Positions 1 through 6,340 of a stretch of DNA of 11,588 nucleotides are shown here, in pieces. The stretch covers positions 1 to 11,588 of the forward strand of contig CALARE010000069.1 in the NCBI GenBank assembly GCA_937888725.1, given 5' to 3'. The translations under genes and the position numbers were made by a program. The DNA is from an uncultured Alphaproteobacteria bacterium (GTDB lineage Bacteria > Pseudomonadota > Alphaproteobacteria > CAAHEQ01 > UBA3637). Numbering within the stretch: position 1 is the stretch's first letter; the number at the start of each line of letters is the position of its first letter. The notes beneath the pieces were generated by a model. The model did not search any database, was not told the DNA's origin, and was given only the letters and a program-made list of their open reading frames with translations.

Positions 1-59
1 AGTTTACCAATCAACGGAACACTTAACCCCCTTCCCCAACCCAAAAAGGATTTATCAAA

Positions 60-1163
60 ATGACAGAACAACTTAATTCAAATCAAACACAAAACGCATC
101 CTTTCCAAAAGCCATCACATTGGTGGGGCAAGCAACCGTTTTTCACGCCATTGAAAAAGGAGATTTAGACACAATTAAATTCTATGTTTCCCATGGCTAT
201 GAGGTGAATGAAGACATGGGAATGGTAACACCTTTAACCCTTGCTATCGCACAGAACAAACCAGCCATTATGGATTATCTTATCAGACAAGGTGCTGATG
301 TGAATAAAGCTGATAAATCAGGCTTAACACCCATTGAAATTGCCATCCATTATGGGTATTTAGATACCGTACAAGCCTTGCTTGATAATGATGTAGACGT
401 CAACACCCCCAATGAAAATGGTGACATTCCTTTACATATCGCTAGCAAAAATGCCAAAATTAAAATCATTGATCGCATTGCCCCTTATACAGAAGATTTA
501 AATCTTTTAAACAACGAAGATAAAACTCCTTTAATGATAGCGGCTGAGAATGGCTATCCCACAACAACAGCAACGCTTATTCAAGCTGGGGCTGATGTGA
601 ACACAAAAAATTCAAAAGGACAAACAGCTTTGATGCTTGCAGCTAAAGGGGATAACGCTTACACTTTAAGACTTCTTGTCAAACAAACGCTTGAAATTGA
701 CTCAGCTGACAACCAAGGCTTAACCCCTTTGCATTATGCTGCTGAAAATAACAACACCAGTGCTGCGCAAGTGTTGCTCACACAAGGAGCAAATCCCAAC
801 AAACACGCTCAAAAAGATGGGGCAACCCCTTTAATTTTAGCTATTAAAAAAGGGCATTATGATGTGATTGAAACGCTTTTGAACAATAACGCTCATGTGA
901 ATGAACCTTCCAAATATGGCACACCTCTTGATTATATTCAAGGGATTCTCATGCGTCCTGAATTGGTGCCAGCGTTTGAAAGAAACATCCTCCACACCCA
1001 AAAATTGTTAAAAAAAGCTGGGGCAAAAACATTAGAAACGCTTGAAAAAGAGATGCAAGAAACCCTCTCAACACCTCCTTGCTTTGCCTTGCCAACGCCT
1101 GTTGCTTTTCAAAAGCCTGTAGCTCCTTTTATCAAAACGCAAAACACACTTGAAAAAGAATAA
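60..1163 (+). CDS. Ankyrin-repeat protein, eight canonical repeats
   Basis: A 367-residue protein made almost entirely of ankyrin repeats, a fold used for protein-protein contacts. Eight repeats of about 33 residues run from about residue 25 to 286. TPL/TPLH helix starts are visible at about 57, 90, 123, 156, 189, 222 and 256, and repeat ends read like GADVN (78-82, 177-181) or GANPN. A partial repeat and a cap follow (287-322, ending LLKKAGAKT), then a charged and proline-containing tail of about 45 residues. There is no signal peptide or membrane segment, so it is cytoplasmic unless a secretion system exports it. The start is supported by AAAGGA at 45-50, 9 nt before the ATG. It is the first visible gene of a seven-gene run; the next starts 14 nt after its stop. 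No promoter is visible in 1-59, so transcription probably begins outside the window. The partner is unknown. Confidence 0.93.
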   Translation: MTEQLNSNQTQNASFPKAITLVGQATVFHAIEKGDLDTIKFYVSHGYEVNEDMGMVTPLTLAIAQNKPAIMDYLIRQGADVNKADKSGLTPIEIAIHYGYLDTVQALLDNDVDVNTPNENGDIPLHIASKNAKIKIIDRIAPYTEDLNLLNNEDKTPLMIAAENGYPTTTATLIQAGADVNTKNSKGQTALMLAAKGDNAYTLRLLVKQTLEIDSADNQGLTPLHYAAENNNTSAAQVLLTQGANPNKHAQKDGATPLILAIKKGHYDVIETLLNNNAHVNEPSKYGTPLDYIQGILMRPELVPAFERNILHTQKLLKKAGAKTLETLEKEMQETLSTPPCFALPTPVAFQKPVAPFIKTQNTLEKE

Positions 1164-1177
1164 AGAAAGGATAAAAA

Positions 1178-1966
1178 ATGCCCAATATTTTGCATCAAGA
1201 AATTCAAAAAGCGATTAGGAACTCTCAATATAACGTCGCATTTGACGATAGTGAATATGATTTTTCAGCAATTAGAAGCACCCTCCAATCCAACCCAAGC
1301 CTTGTCAACTCAACTGACAATGAGGGGAACACGCTTTTACATATCTTATGCAGAACAATTTCTGACAATAACTTGGTACATGGTTTACATGTTGAAAATG
1401 TTTTGGCTTTCAAACCCAATCCTCTCATTAAAAACAAGGATGGTTATTTGCCAATTGATTATTTAAAAGAAAAATCAAAACCGTTTGAAACATTAAAAAA
1501 TTATCACAAACATTATAATCAGATAACTTGTTTTACCTCCCAATTATTTAGGAAAACGCACCTTTCTAAGGAAGAAAAAGCCCTTCATGATGCAATTATG
1601 AGAAGCCTTTGTTCTTTTGAATATATCCGCTGCTTTGATGTTGCAAGATATGACTTTTCAAAGGTTCATCAACTCTTGCAATCAAACCCCAAACTTATCA
1701 ATACCCAATATAATCACGGAAACACCGTTTTACATCTTTTTTGCCAAACTGCAAACAATTCTATAGTGCGTGGATTAAACATCAATGAGCTTTTAGCATT
1801 CAAGCCAAACCCATTTTTGATGAATGAAGATGGCTACTTACCCATTAATTATTTAGAAAATTGCGCTTATGAAAAAAAATGTTTAAAAATCTATCAAAAC
1901 CATTACAAAAAAACGAACATTTTAACTATCATGTTTAACAAATTATTAACTCGTCAAAACGCTTAA
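1178..1966 (+). CDS. Double-module ankyrin-like protein of the array (subfamily A)
   Basis: A 262-residue protein with two copies of the array module. Module 1 spans about residues 26-115 and module 2 about 157-245, offset by about 130 residues. Each copy reads YDFS, then a helix ending SNP-x-LxN, then GNT-x-LH, a 20-residue spacer with a GL, then FKPNP, a D-G-Y-LPI turn, and an aromatic Tyr-rich end (NYHKHY / IYQNHY). GNT-x-LH and DGYLPI look like two decayed ankyrin helix starts with an enlarged spacer between them. No signal peptide is visible. The N-terminus (MPNILHQEIQKAI) is almost the same as in the genes at 1984 and 2491. SD AAAGGA at 1166-1171 lies 6 nt before the ATG. The gene sits 14 nt after the canonical ankyrin gene and is probably co-transcribed with it. 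The family is not one I can name; ankyrin-derived is an inference from the motifs. Confidence 0.88.
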   Translation: MPNILHQEIQKAIRNSQYNVAFDDSEYDFSAIRSTLQSNPSLVNSTDNEGNTLLHILCRTISDNNLVHGLHVENVLAFKPNPLIKNKDGYLPIDYLKEKSKPFETLKNYHKHYNQITCFTSQLFRKTHLSKEEKALHDAIMRSLCSFEYIRCFDVARYDFSKVHQLLQSNPKLINTQYNHGNTVLHLFCQTANNSIVRGLNINELLAFKPNPFLMNEDGYLPINYLENCAYEKKCLKIYQNHYKKTNILTIMFNKLLTRQNA

Positions 1967-1983
1967 TTAAAAAGGAGTATTTT

Positions 1984-2466
1984 ATGACCAATATTTTGCA
2001 TCAAGAATATAAAAAAATATTAGATAAACAAGGTTCCATTTCAAGTGAGGATTTAAAACCCTTAGAAGAAATCCTCGATAACCACCCTGAGTTGATTAAT
2101 TCAAAAGATACAAAGGGTGCAACACTTTTGCACAACTGTGCCATTTCATGTCACACACCGTGGAGAAAACGACTTTTAGAAAACCTTATAATCCGTCAAG
2201 CCAATCCTTTTGTGGAAGATAATGATGGCATCACACCTAAGATGGAAGCTGCTAGATGTGGCAATTCAACAGCCTATCAACTATTAAGTGCTTATGAAGA
2301 CCGCATCCGCACCAAAGAACTTGCAAAAGCACTCAACGCTCTATCTGTTTTAGGCTCTTTGATACACACAACTTCCACCGTTAATATGACAAAAAAGATT
2401 GAGGCGAGCATTCTTCTTGAAAATGTTGCTGCCACATTGATGGGTTCTCGTCAAATAGGTGATTAA
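1984..2466 (+). CDS. Single-module ankyrin-like protein of the array (subfamily B)
   Basis: A 160-residue protein. It starts with the shared MTNILHQE N-terminus and carries one module: NHPELINSKD (33-42), GATLLH (45-50), ANPF-V (73-77) and DGITPKMEA (81-89), the last being an ankyrin-like TP turn. After the module comes LSAYEDR (101-107) and a predicted helical tail of about 50 residues ending in LMGSRQIGD. The YE-x-tail and a Leu-x-Gly near the end recur in the genes at 3352, 3941 and 4567. The double-module neighbours lack both. SD AAAGGAG at 1971-1977 is strong, and a 25-nt stretch covering the SD and start is identical at the gene at 2491. No signal peptide is visible. The function is unknown; a protein-interaction role is inferred only from the ankyrin-like motifs. 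Confidence 0.87.
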   Translation: MTNILHQEYKKILDKQGSISSEDLKPLEEILDNHPELINSKDTKGATLLHNCAISCHTPWRKRLLENLIIRQANPFVEDNDGITPKMEAARCGNSTAYQLLSAYEDRIRTKELAKALNALSVLGSLIHTTSTVNMTKKIEASILLENVAATLMGSRQIGD

Positions 2467-2490
2467 TCCCCATTTAAAAAGGAGTATTTT

Positions 2491-3321
2491 ATGACCAACA
2501 TTTTACATCAAGAAATTCAAAAAGCGATTGATAAAGCCGTCTGCGACCCATATGACAACAGCGTTTTATATGATTTTTCAAATGTGAAAAAAGTACTCCA
2601 AGAAAATCCAAATTTAATCAATTCAACAGATTCAAGGCGTAATACGCTCCTCAACATTTTTGCACAATTGGGGTTAAGAGGGTTCACCCTTTCTCGTGAT
2701 TACGCGGTTACAAATATGACATTGATGGATATTTTAGCCTACAATCCAGACCCATTTATTAAAAACAACACTGGCAAATTACCCCTTGATTATGTTGATA
2801 AAAATCTTTATTCCTATGCCGAATTATCCAATTATCAAACAAGTTTTACGGCTCATTCAAAAGATTTGCTCAATCACTTTGTGGCTCTTTATGGGGCTCA
2901 GCAATCAGAGGAGAACATAAAAACACGTCAATCCCTTTCGGCTCAAGATATTTTTCATCTTGAAATTCAAAATGTGCTGAAAAATAGAGCGTATAATCAA
3001 AGGACTTGCCGTTCAACGTATGATTTTTCGTATATCAAAATGATGCTAGAGGATAACCCCTCGCTTATTGATTCTCAAAATGAAGAAGGCGACACCCTCT
3101 TGCACATTTTTTTAAAGCTCCAGGATAAAGAGATTACAGGCTTAACCTTAGATGATATTTTAAAACATAAACCCAATCCAGCCTTGTTGAACAACTGTTA
3201 TTTAATGCCGATTAATTTGGTTTTAAAAGAAACATCAGATTATCGAAAATTAAGCACTTATCAAAATAATTTTATCAAATTAGCTTTTCAAAAAAAGCTT
3301 CGACAACAGCATCAACATTAA
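2491..3321 (+). CDS. Double-module ankyrin-like protein of the array (subfamily A)
   Basis: A 276-residue protein with two modules. Module 1 (about 27-120) has YDFS, ENPNLINSTD, NTLLN and NPDPFIKNN, then NYQTSF. Module 2 (about 177-262) has YDFS, DNPSLIDSQN, DTLLHIF, HKPNP and TYQNNF. Residues 154-164 (IFHLEIQNVLK) resemble the protein's own N-terminus (ILHQEIQKAI), so the second half looks like a complete ancestral gene fused in frame rather than only a repeated domain. In module 1 the ankyrin-like TLLH has become TLLN and the usual glycine before it is Arg (SRRNTLLN), so that copy is more diverged. SD AAAGGAG lies 7 nt before the ATG in a leader duplicated from the previous gene. No signal peptide or membrane segment is seen. 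Confidence 0.88.
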   Translation: MTNILHQEIQKAIDKAVCDPYDNSVLYDFSNVKKVLQENPNLINSTDSRRNTLLNIFAQLGLRGFTLSRDYAVTNMTLMDILAYNPDPFIKNNTGKLPLDYVDKNLYSYAELSNYQTSFTAHSKDLLNHFVALYGAQQSEENIKTRQSLSAQDIFHLEIQNVLKNRAYNQRTCRSTYDFSYIKMMLEDNPSLIDSQNEEGDTLLHIFLKLQDKEITGLTLDDILKHKPNPALLNNCYLMPINLVLKETSDYRKLSTYQNNFIKLAFQKKLRQQHQH

Positions 3322-3351
3322 CTTTTATAAAAAAATGAAAGGATCATCCCT

Positions 3352-3918
3352 ATGTTAACTGAAGAACTCACCGATAAATATAAACTTATCATTCAACAAC
3401 TTGGTACTGCTGCAACAAAAGAAGAAATTGTTGAAGCAAACCTCATCCCAGAGATTAAAGACTTGTTATCTCAAGGGGTTTCAGTGGATACAAAAGACCT
3501 CACAGGCTACACATTATTGCACTACCTTGCCTTTTCCAAACCAACAAAAGAGTTGGCTGAAGAAAATAGAGCAACTGGCAATTATGACCTTATACTTGAC
3601 ATCCCAAGCGTTGTTTCATGGTACAAACCAAACCCATTTATCAAAGATTCTTTTGGATACACAGCCTCCTTTTTAGCTGCTTATGCTGAAGATACAAAGG
3701 GTTATCAAATGCTTTTGTCTTATGAATCTAGCTATGCCACAGCTCGCACGGCCTCAGCCATTGAGCATTTAACTGAAATGAACTTGATGGCAGAATATGT
3801 GGATGGTCGTGGCAATATTATTTCTCATGCTGCCCAACAAAAAAAAGGCTTTTTTGTCAAACGGAATAATATTTTAAAAATCGCTCAACAATTGCGAGGT
3901 GAATATATCAAAGATTAA
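3352..3918 (+). CDS. Single-module ankyrin-like protein of the array (subfamily B)
   Basis: A 188-residue protein without the LHQEIQ N-terminus of its upstream neighbours. It begins with a charged helix (MLTEELTDKYK). The module includes IKDLLSQGVSVDTKD (35-49), the most ankyrin-like segment in the array, then TGYTLLHYLA (51-60), a long spacer, KPNPFIKD (92-99) and FGYTASFLAA (101-110). The tail carries LSYESSY (122-128), a helix with TASAIEHL, a Gly/His stretch (DGRGNIISH) and a C-terminal helix ending LRGEYIKD. The YESSY and L-x-G endings group it with the genes at 1984, 3941 and 4567. SD GAAAGGA at 3337-3343 is 8 nt from the ATG. The gap to the previous stop is 30 nt, consistent with one operon. 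The function is unknown. Confidence 0.87.
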   Translation: MLTEELTDKYKLIIQQLGTAATKEEIVEANLIPEIKDLLSQGVSVDTKDLTGYTLLHYLAFSKPTKELAEENRATGNYDLILDIPSVVSWYKPNPFIKDSFGYTASFLAAYAEDTKGYQMLLSYESSYATARTASAIEHLTEMNLMAEYVDGRGNIISHAAQQKKGFFVKRNNILKIAQQLRGEYIKD

Positions 3919-3940
3919 CTCTTTATTGAAAGGTTAAAAA

Positions 3941-4537
3941 ATGAATAAAACAACTTTTGCTTCAAAATTTTTAGGTATTATTGAAAAATATCTTTGTTGC
4001 CAAAGAAACTTCTTTTTTGAAGACATTTTGGCAGATCTTAAAAATGATCCAACCCTCATTGATGCACAAGACAAATACGGCAACACCCTTTTGCATTACA
4101 TAGCAAAATTTCCAACAAGAATAAAAATCCGTAAAAAATCAACGTACTACGAAAATCAGCATGTTATTACCGACTTTGATTTAAAAGCAATTTTGCCATT
4201 CAACCCCAACCCTTTTGTTAAAAATAACAATGGCTTTACCCCTCGGATGGAGGCAGAAGAAAACCCCAATTCTCAATTGGCACGTCAATTATCAGCTTAT
4301 GAATCAAGCTATCAAGCTGATTGTTTAGCATCAGCGATTGAGGCACAAAGTGCTATCTTACAGCATCAAGTGATGGAACATCAAATCTATAAACCAAAAA
4401 CAGGCACAGGCTATCCTCTTCCTAAATGCACCCTACATAGCCCCTATCATCGCCAACCACAAGAGGTGCTAAAGGCAAGAGATCAACTCCAAGTTATTGT
4501 GAAAAAATTGCGTGGCAACCCCAACGAAAAATCTTAA
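3941..4537 (+). CDS. Single-module ankyrin-like protein of the array (subfamily B)
   Basis: A 198-residue protein. The module shows NDPTLIDAQD (35-44), GNTLLHYIA (47-55), a basic spacer rich in Lys and Arg (60-68), FDLKAILPFNPNPFVKNN (79-96) and GFTPRMEAE (98-106), then LSAYESSYQA (117-126). The tail contains SAIEAQSAIL, a His- and Pro-containing linker (about 142-172) and a helix ending KKLRGNPNEKS. The N-terminal 25 residues are basic and aromatic with two adjacent cysteines (C19, C20); they do not make a convincing signal peptide because there is no clean hydrophobic core. SD GAAAGG at 3928-3933 is 7 nt before the ATG. It shares the array's gene spacing. The product is a divergent ankyrin-like protein of unknown role. 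Confidence 0.87.
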   Translation: MNKTTFASKFLGIIEKYLCCQRNFFFEDILADLKNDPTLIDAQDKYGNTLLHYIAKFPTRIKIRKKSTYYENQHVITDFDLKAILPFNPNPFVKNNNGFTPRMEAEENPNSQLARQLSAYESSYQADCLASAIEAQSAILQHQVMEHQIYKPKTGTGYPLPKCTLHSPYHRQPQEVLKARDQLQVIVKKLRGNPNEKS

Positions 4538-4566
4538 TGCACAGTTTGATTAAAAAAGGATAGCAA

Positions 4567-5124
4567 ATGACACAAGAAATTCAAACACCTTATCAAAATA
4601 ACCCCGTTTTGAAAGAAACATTTCAAGCCCTTTTAAAGGGTCGATTTTACCGTGCAAGTGGCAAAAAGGAATATGATTTTTCTGGTGTTGCAAAAGCGTT
4701 GCAAGAAAATCCGCACCTTGTTGATTCTCAAGATGAAAATGGCAATACAGTTCTGCACATTTTGGCAAAGCATCAAGGGGATTCAATCAAAGGCCTTTCC
4801 TTTGAAACACTGTTTAAAATGGGGGCTAATCCTTTTATTCAAAATACGGGGGGATTAACACCAAGAGGATTAATCCCCCTACACTCTTTCCCCAACGAAT
4901 ATGGGAAATTATCCGCCTATGAATCCGCCTTTCAAGCCAGCAAAATAGGCCTTGCCCTTAAAGCACTCAAAGATATTCTCACCCATCAAACTTATCAAAA
5001 AGATGCGGTTCTTAACAGTGTTGACCCAATGCATGAGTCTTGGCAAGCTGAAACCGTTCAATCAGCTCATATTGCTCTTGATTACGTTGCTCGTGCCCTT
5101 ATTGGTAACCGCCAAAATGGGTAA
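4567..5124 (+). CDS. Single-module ankyrin-like protein, last gene of the array (subfamily B)
   Basis: A 185-residue protein that mixes features of both subfamilies. EYDFSG (35-40) and LQENPHLVDSQDENGNTVLH (45-64) match the double-module proteins at 1178 and 2491. LSAYESAFQA (115-124) and the tail ending ARALIGNRQNG match the single-module group; the end is closest to LMGSRQIGD of the gene at 1984. MGANPFIQN (85-93) and GGLTPRG (95-101) are the second ankyrin-like turn. The TPRG segment is encoded by a perfect 10-bp inverted repeat (4849-4879), which is unusual inside a gene. SD AAAAAGGA at 4553-4560 is 6 nt from the ATG. It is the last gene of the plus-strand run. I see no plus-strand intrinsic terminator with a T-tract after it. 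Confidence 0.88.
   Translation: MTQEIQTPYQNNPVLKETFQALLKGRFYRASGKKEYDFSGVAKALQENPHLVDSQDENGNTVLHILAKHQGDSIKGLSFETLFKMGANPFIQNTGGLTPRGLIPLHSFPNEYGKLSAYESAFQASKIGLALKALKDILTHQTYQKDAVLNSVDPMHESWQAETVQSAHIALDYVARALIGNRQNG
4849..4879 (+). repeat. Perfect 10-bp inverted repeat inside the last array gene
   Basis: GGGGGATTAA (4849-4858) and TTAATCCCCC (4870-4879) are exact reverse complements separated by 11 nt, with one more G-T pair possible outside. The stem lies in the coding sequence of the ankyrin-like protein at 4567, has five G-C pairs at its base, and has no T-tract after it, so it is not a normal terminator. It could be a transcript-stability or pausing hairpin, or the footprint of a small local inversion. 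Confidence 0.8.
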
Positions 5125-5226
5125 AGGCTCAATTATAAATCATTCGCAAAAAATATCCCACCCAAGCAATTGTAAACAAACACAAATAAAAACGCACAAC
5201 TATGAACTGCCCCAAAAGTTAAACAG

Positions 5227-5262
5227 AAAAAAGCCCCCTGTTAGCTCATGACAAAAAGGGGC
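5227..5262 (-). terminator. Intrinsic terminator for the minus-strand membrane-protein gene
   Basis: Read on the minus strand, GCCCC (5262-5258) pairs with GGGGC (5237-5233) and is followed directly by six T (5232-5227). The 20-nt loop can form an inner stem of about 5 bp (TGTCA with TAACA, including a G-T pair). It lies about 100 nt after the stop of the gene ending at 5363. One copy of the direct repeat makes up most of the hairpin. Confidence 0.65.
5237..5261. repeat. 25-bp direct repeat, copy 1
   Basis: This copy contains CTCATGACAAAAAGGGG and matches copy 2 at 24 of 25 positions (A versus G in TTAGC/TTGGC). It overlaps the terminator hairpin. The repeat core TGTT-R-GCTCA-TGACA is itself a weak stem-loop. 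Confidence 0.8.
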
Positions 5263-5301
5263 GAGATAATGTACACCTGTATAAATCACAACAGAATCAC
5301 G

Positions 5302-5326
5302 CCTGTTGGCTCATGACAAAAAGGGG
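5302..5326. repeat. 25-bp direct repeat, copy 2
   Basis: This is the second copy of the repeat at 5237, exactly 65 bp downstream on the plus strand. Here the flanking bases do not allow the strong GCCCC/GGGGC stem and there is no T-run, so this copy is not a good terminator. Two near-identical copies suggest a small local duplication or an intergenic repeat element. Confidence 0.8.
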
Positions 5327-5362
5327 GAAAGAATAATGGTTTAAACCTACGTTTAAATCGCT

Positions 5363-6325
5363 TTAAACAATCTGTTGAGCCTTTAACAAACGTTCCATAT
5401 CATCATAAAACGCATCTAATGTTGAAATGTAATCCACTTTATCCATAAACAAATCTTCTTGAAACAAATCCGTCACATCAAACAATTGTGTAAACCCATA
5501 AATCGCAAAGATTAAACGCCCCTTAAACACCGCCACACGCATCGGAACACGCAACAAATCTTGCACACCCTTTTTTGCAGGACGCAACTCAATGTTCCCG
5601 ATTTGTGAAATATTAGAAAAAGCATCTCTAACCTTTTGAATTTTCCGACAAATATCAGTTGTTAAAAAGGCACGCCCCTCTTTCACCTTATTTGAAAAAA
5701 TGGCATATTCTTGCATAAATTTTTTATTTATCAGAGAGTTAACCTCTTTCATCTCAGGGATAAAACGCAATTTGTCACTATCTATCACCAAATGCGGTAC
5801 TTTTTTATCAATCGGAAAGCTTAAAATCGTCACATCATCTTCAATAGCCGTTTCTTGCACCTTTAATAACGCAATTGAAAAATCACCATACGCCCACGCC
5901 CCATCAAACAAATGCAACACTTCAACATCATTGGTGGGAAATAACTGGGCATGAATAAGCATTTTTTGCAAAGCATGCTCTCCCTTAATATTGGTTGAAA
6001 AACCAAATGGAGCCATTAACAGTTGGAACAATCCCCGTTGAAAAGGACGGTCACTTGTTCTTGCTTTCAAACGAAAATGTGTGAATAGATAAACATCTGC
6101 CACAAAAAGAAGTAACAATACATAAAAAACAATCTGTGTTGGTTTATAAATAATCAAACCAATCAAAACCAAACTCATGATAAAAGAAAGAAGAATTAAT
6201 ACATCATAAAACCGCAATTGTTTTTCTTCTTTTTCTAAAAACTGATGCCTTTTTTCAATAAAATGGGTGATATTTTCTTGCGTCTGATCAAAAAAATGCT
6301 CTTTTGAGATGATATTTTTTATCAT
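5363..6325 (-). CDS. Two-span membrane protein resembling DUF3137
   Basis: A 320-residue protein. The frame is open from an upstream ATG at 6391, but that start would place a terminator hairpin inside the coding region. The ATG at 6325 has a strong GAGGAAG (6338-6332) with 6-nt spacing, so I chose it. Residues 1-39 are charged and helical. Two hydrophobic segments follow (about 41-60 and 64-84), separated by YKPTQ, then a soluble domain of about 230 residues with YAIFSN, GRAFLTTD, VAVFKGRLIFAIYG and QLFD. This order of two membrane helices followed by a soluble domain with a conserved GR-x-FLT stretch resembles DUF3137, a family of unknown function often found beside lemA. No lemA is seen here. 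The family call is tentative; an inner-membrane location is well supported. Confidence 0.82.
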   Translation of the reverse strand: MIKNIISKEHFFDQTQENITHFIEKRHQFLEKEEKQLRFYDVLILLSFIMSLVLIGLIIYKPTQIVFYVLLLLFVADVYLFTHFRLKARTSDRPFQRGLFQLLMAPFGFSTNIKGEHALQKMLIHAQLFPTNDVEVLHLFDGAWAYGDFSIALLKVQETAIEDDVTILSFPIDKKVPHLVIDSDKLRFIPEMKEVNSLINKKFMQEYAIFSNKVKEGRAFLTTDICRKIQKVRDAFSNISQIGNIELRPAKKGVQDLLRVPMRVAVFKGRLIFAIYGFTQLFDVTDLFQEDLFMDKVDYISTLDAFYDDMERLLKAQQIV

Positions 6326-6340
6326 AATATACTTCCTCGA

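Larger units (their letters stand above)
5125..5362. other. Convergent intergenic region
   Basis: These 238 nt separate the stops of the plus-strand array and the minus-strand membrane-protein gene. No plausible gene is present. They hold a minus-strand intrinsic terminator (5227-5262), two copies of a 25-bp direct repeat, and three TTTAAA boxes (5340, 5352, 5362), the first inside the palindrome GGTTTAAACC (5338-5347). I see no plus-strand T-tract terminator, so the array transcript may end by another mechanism or run into the opposing gene. Confidence 0.7.

Noticed and set aside
4550..4786. Minus-strand frame opposite the last array gene
   Set aside because: It overlaps a gene with clear family conservation and has no start signal of its own.
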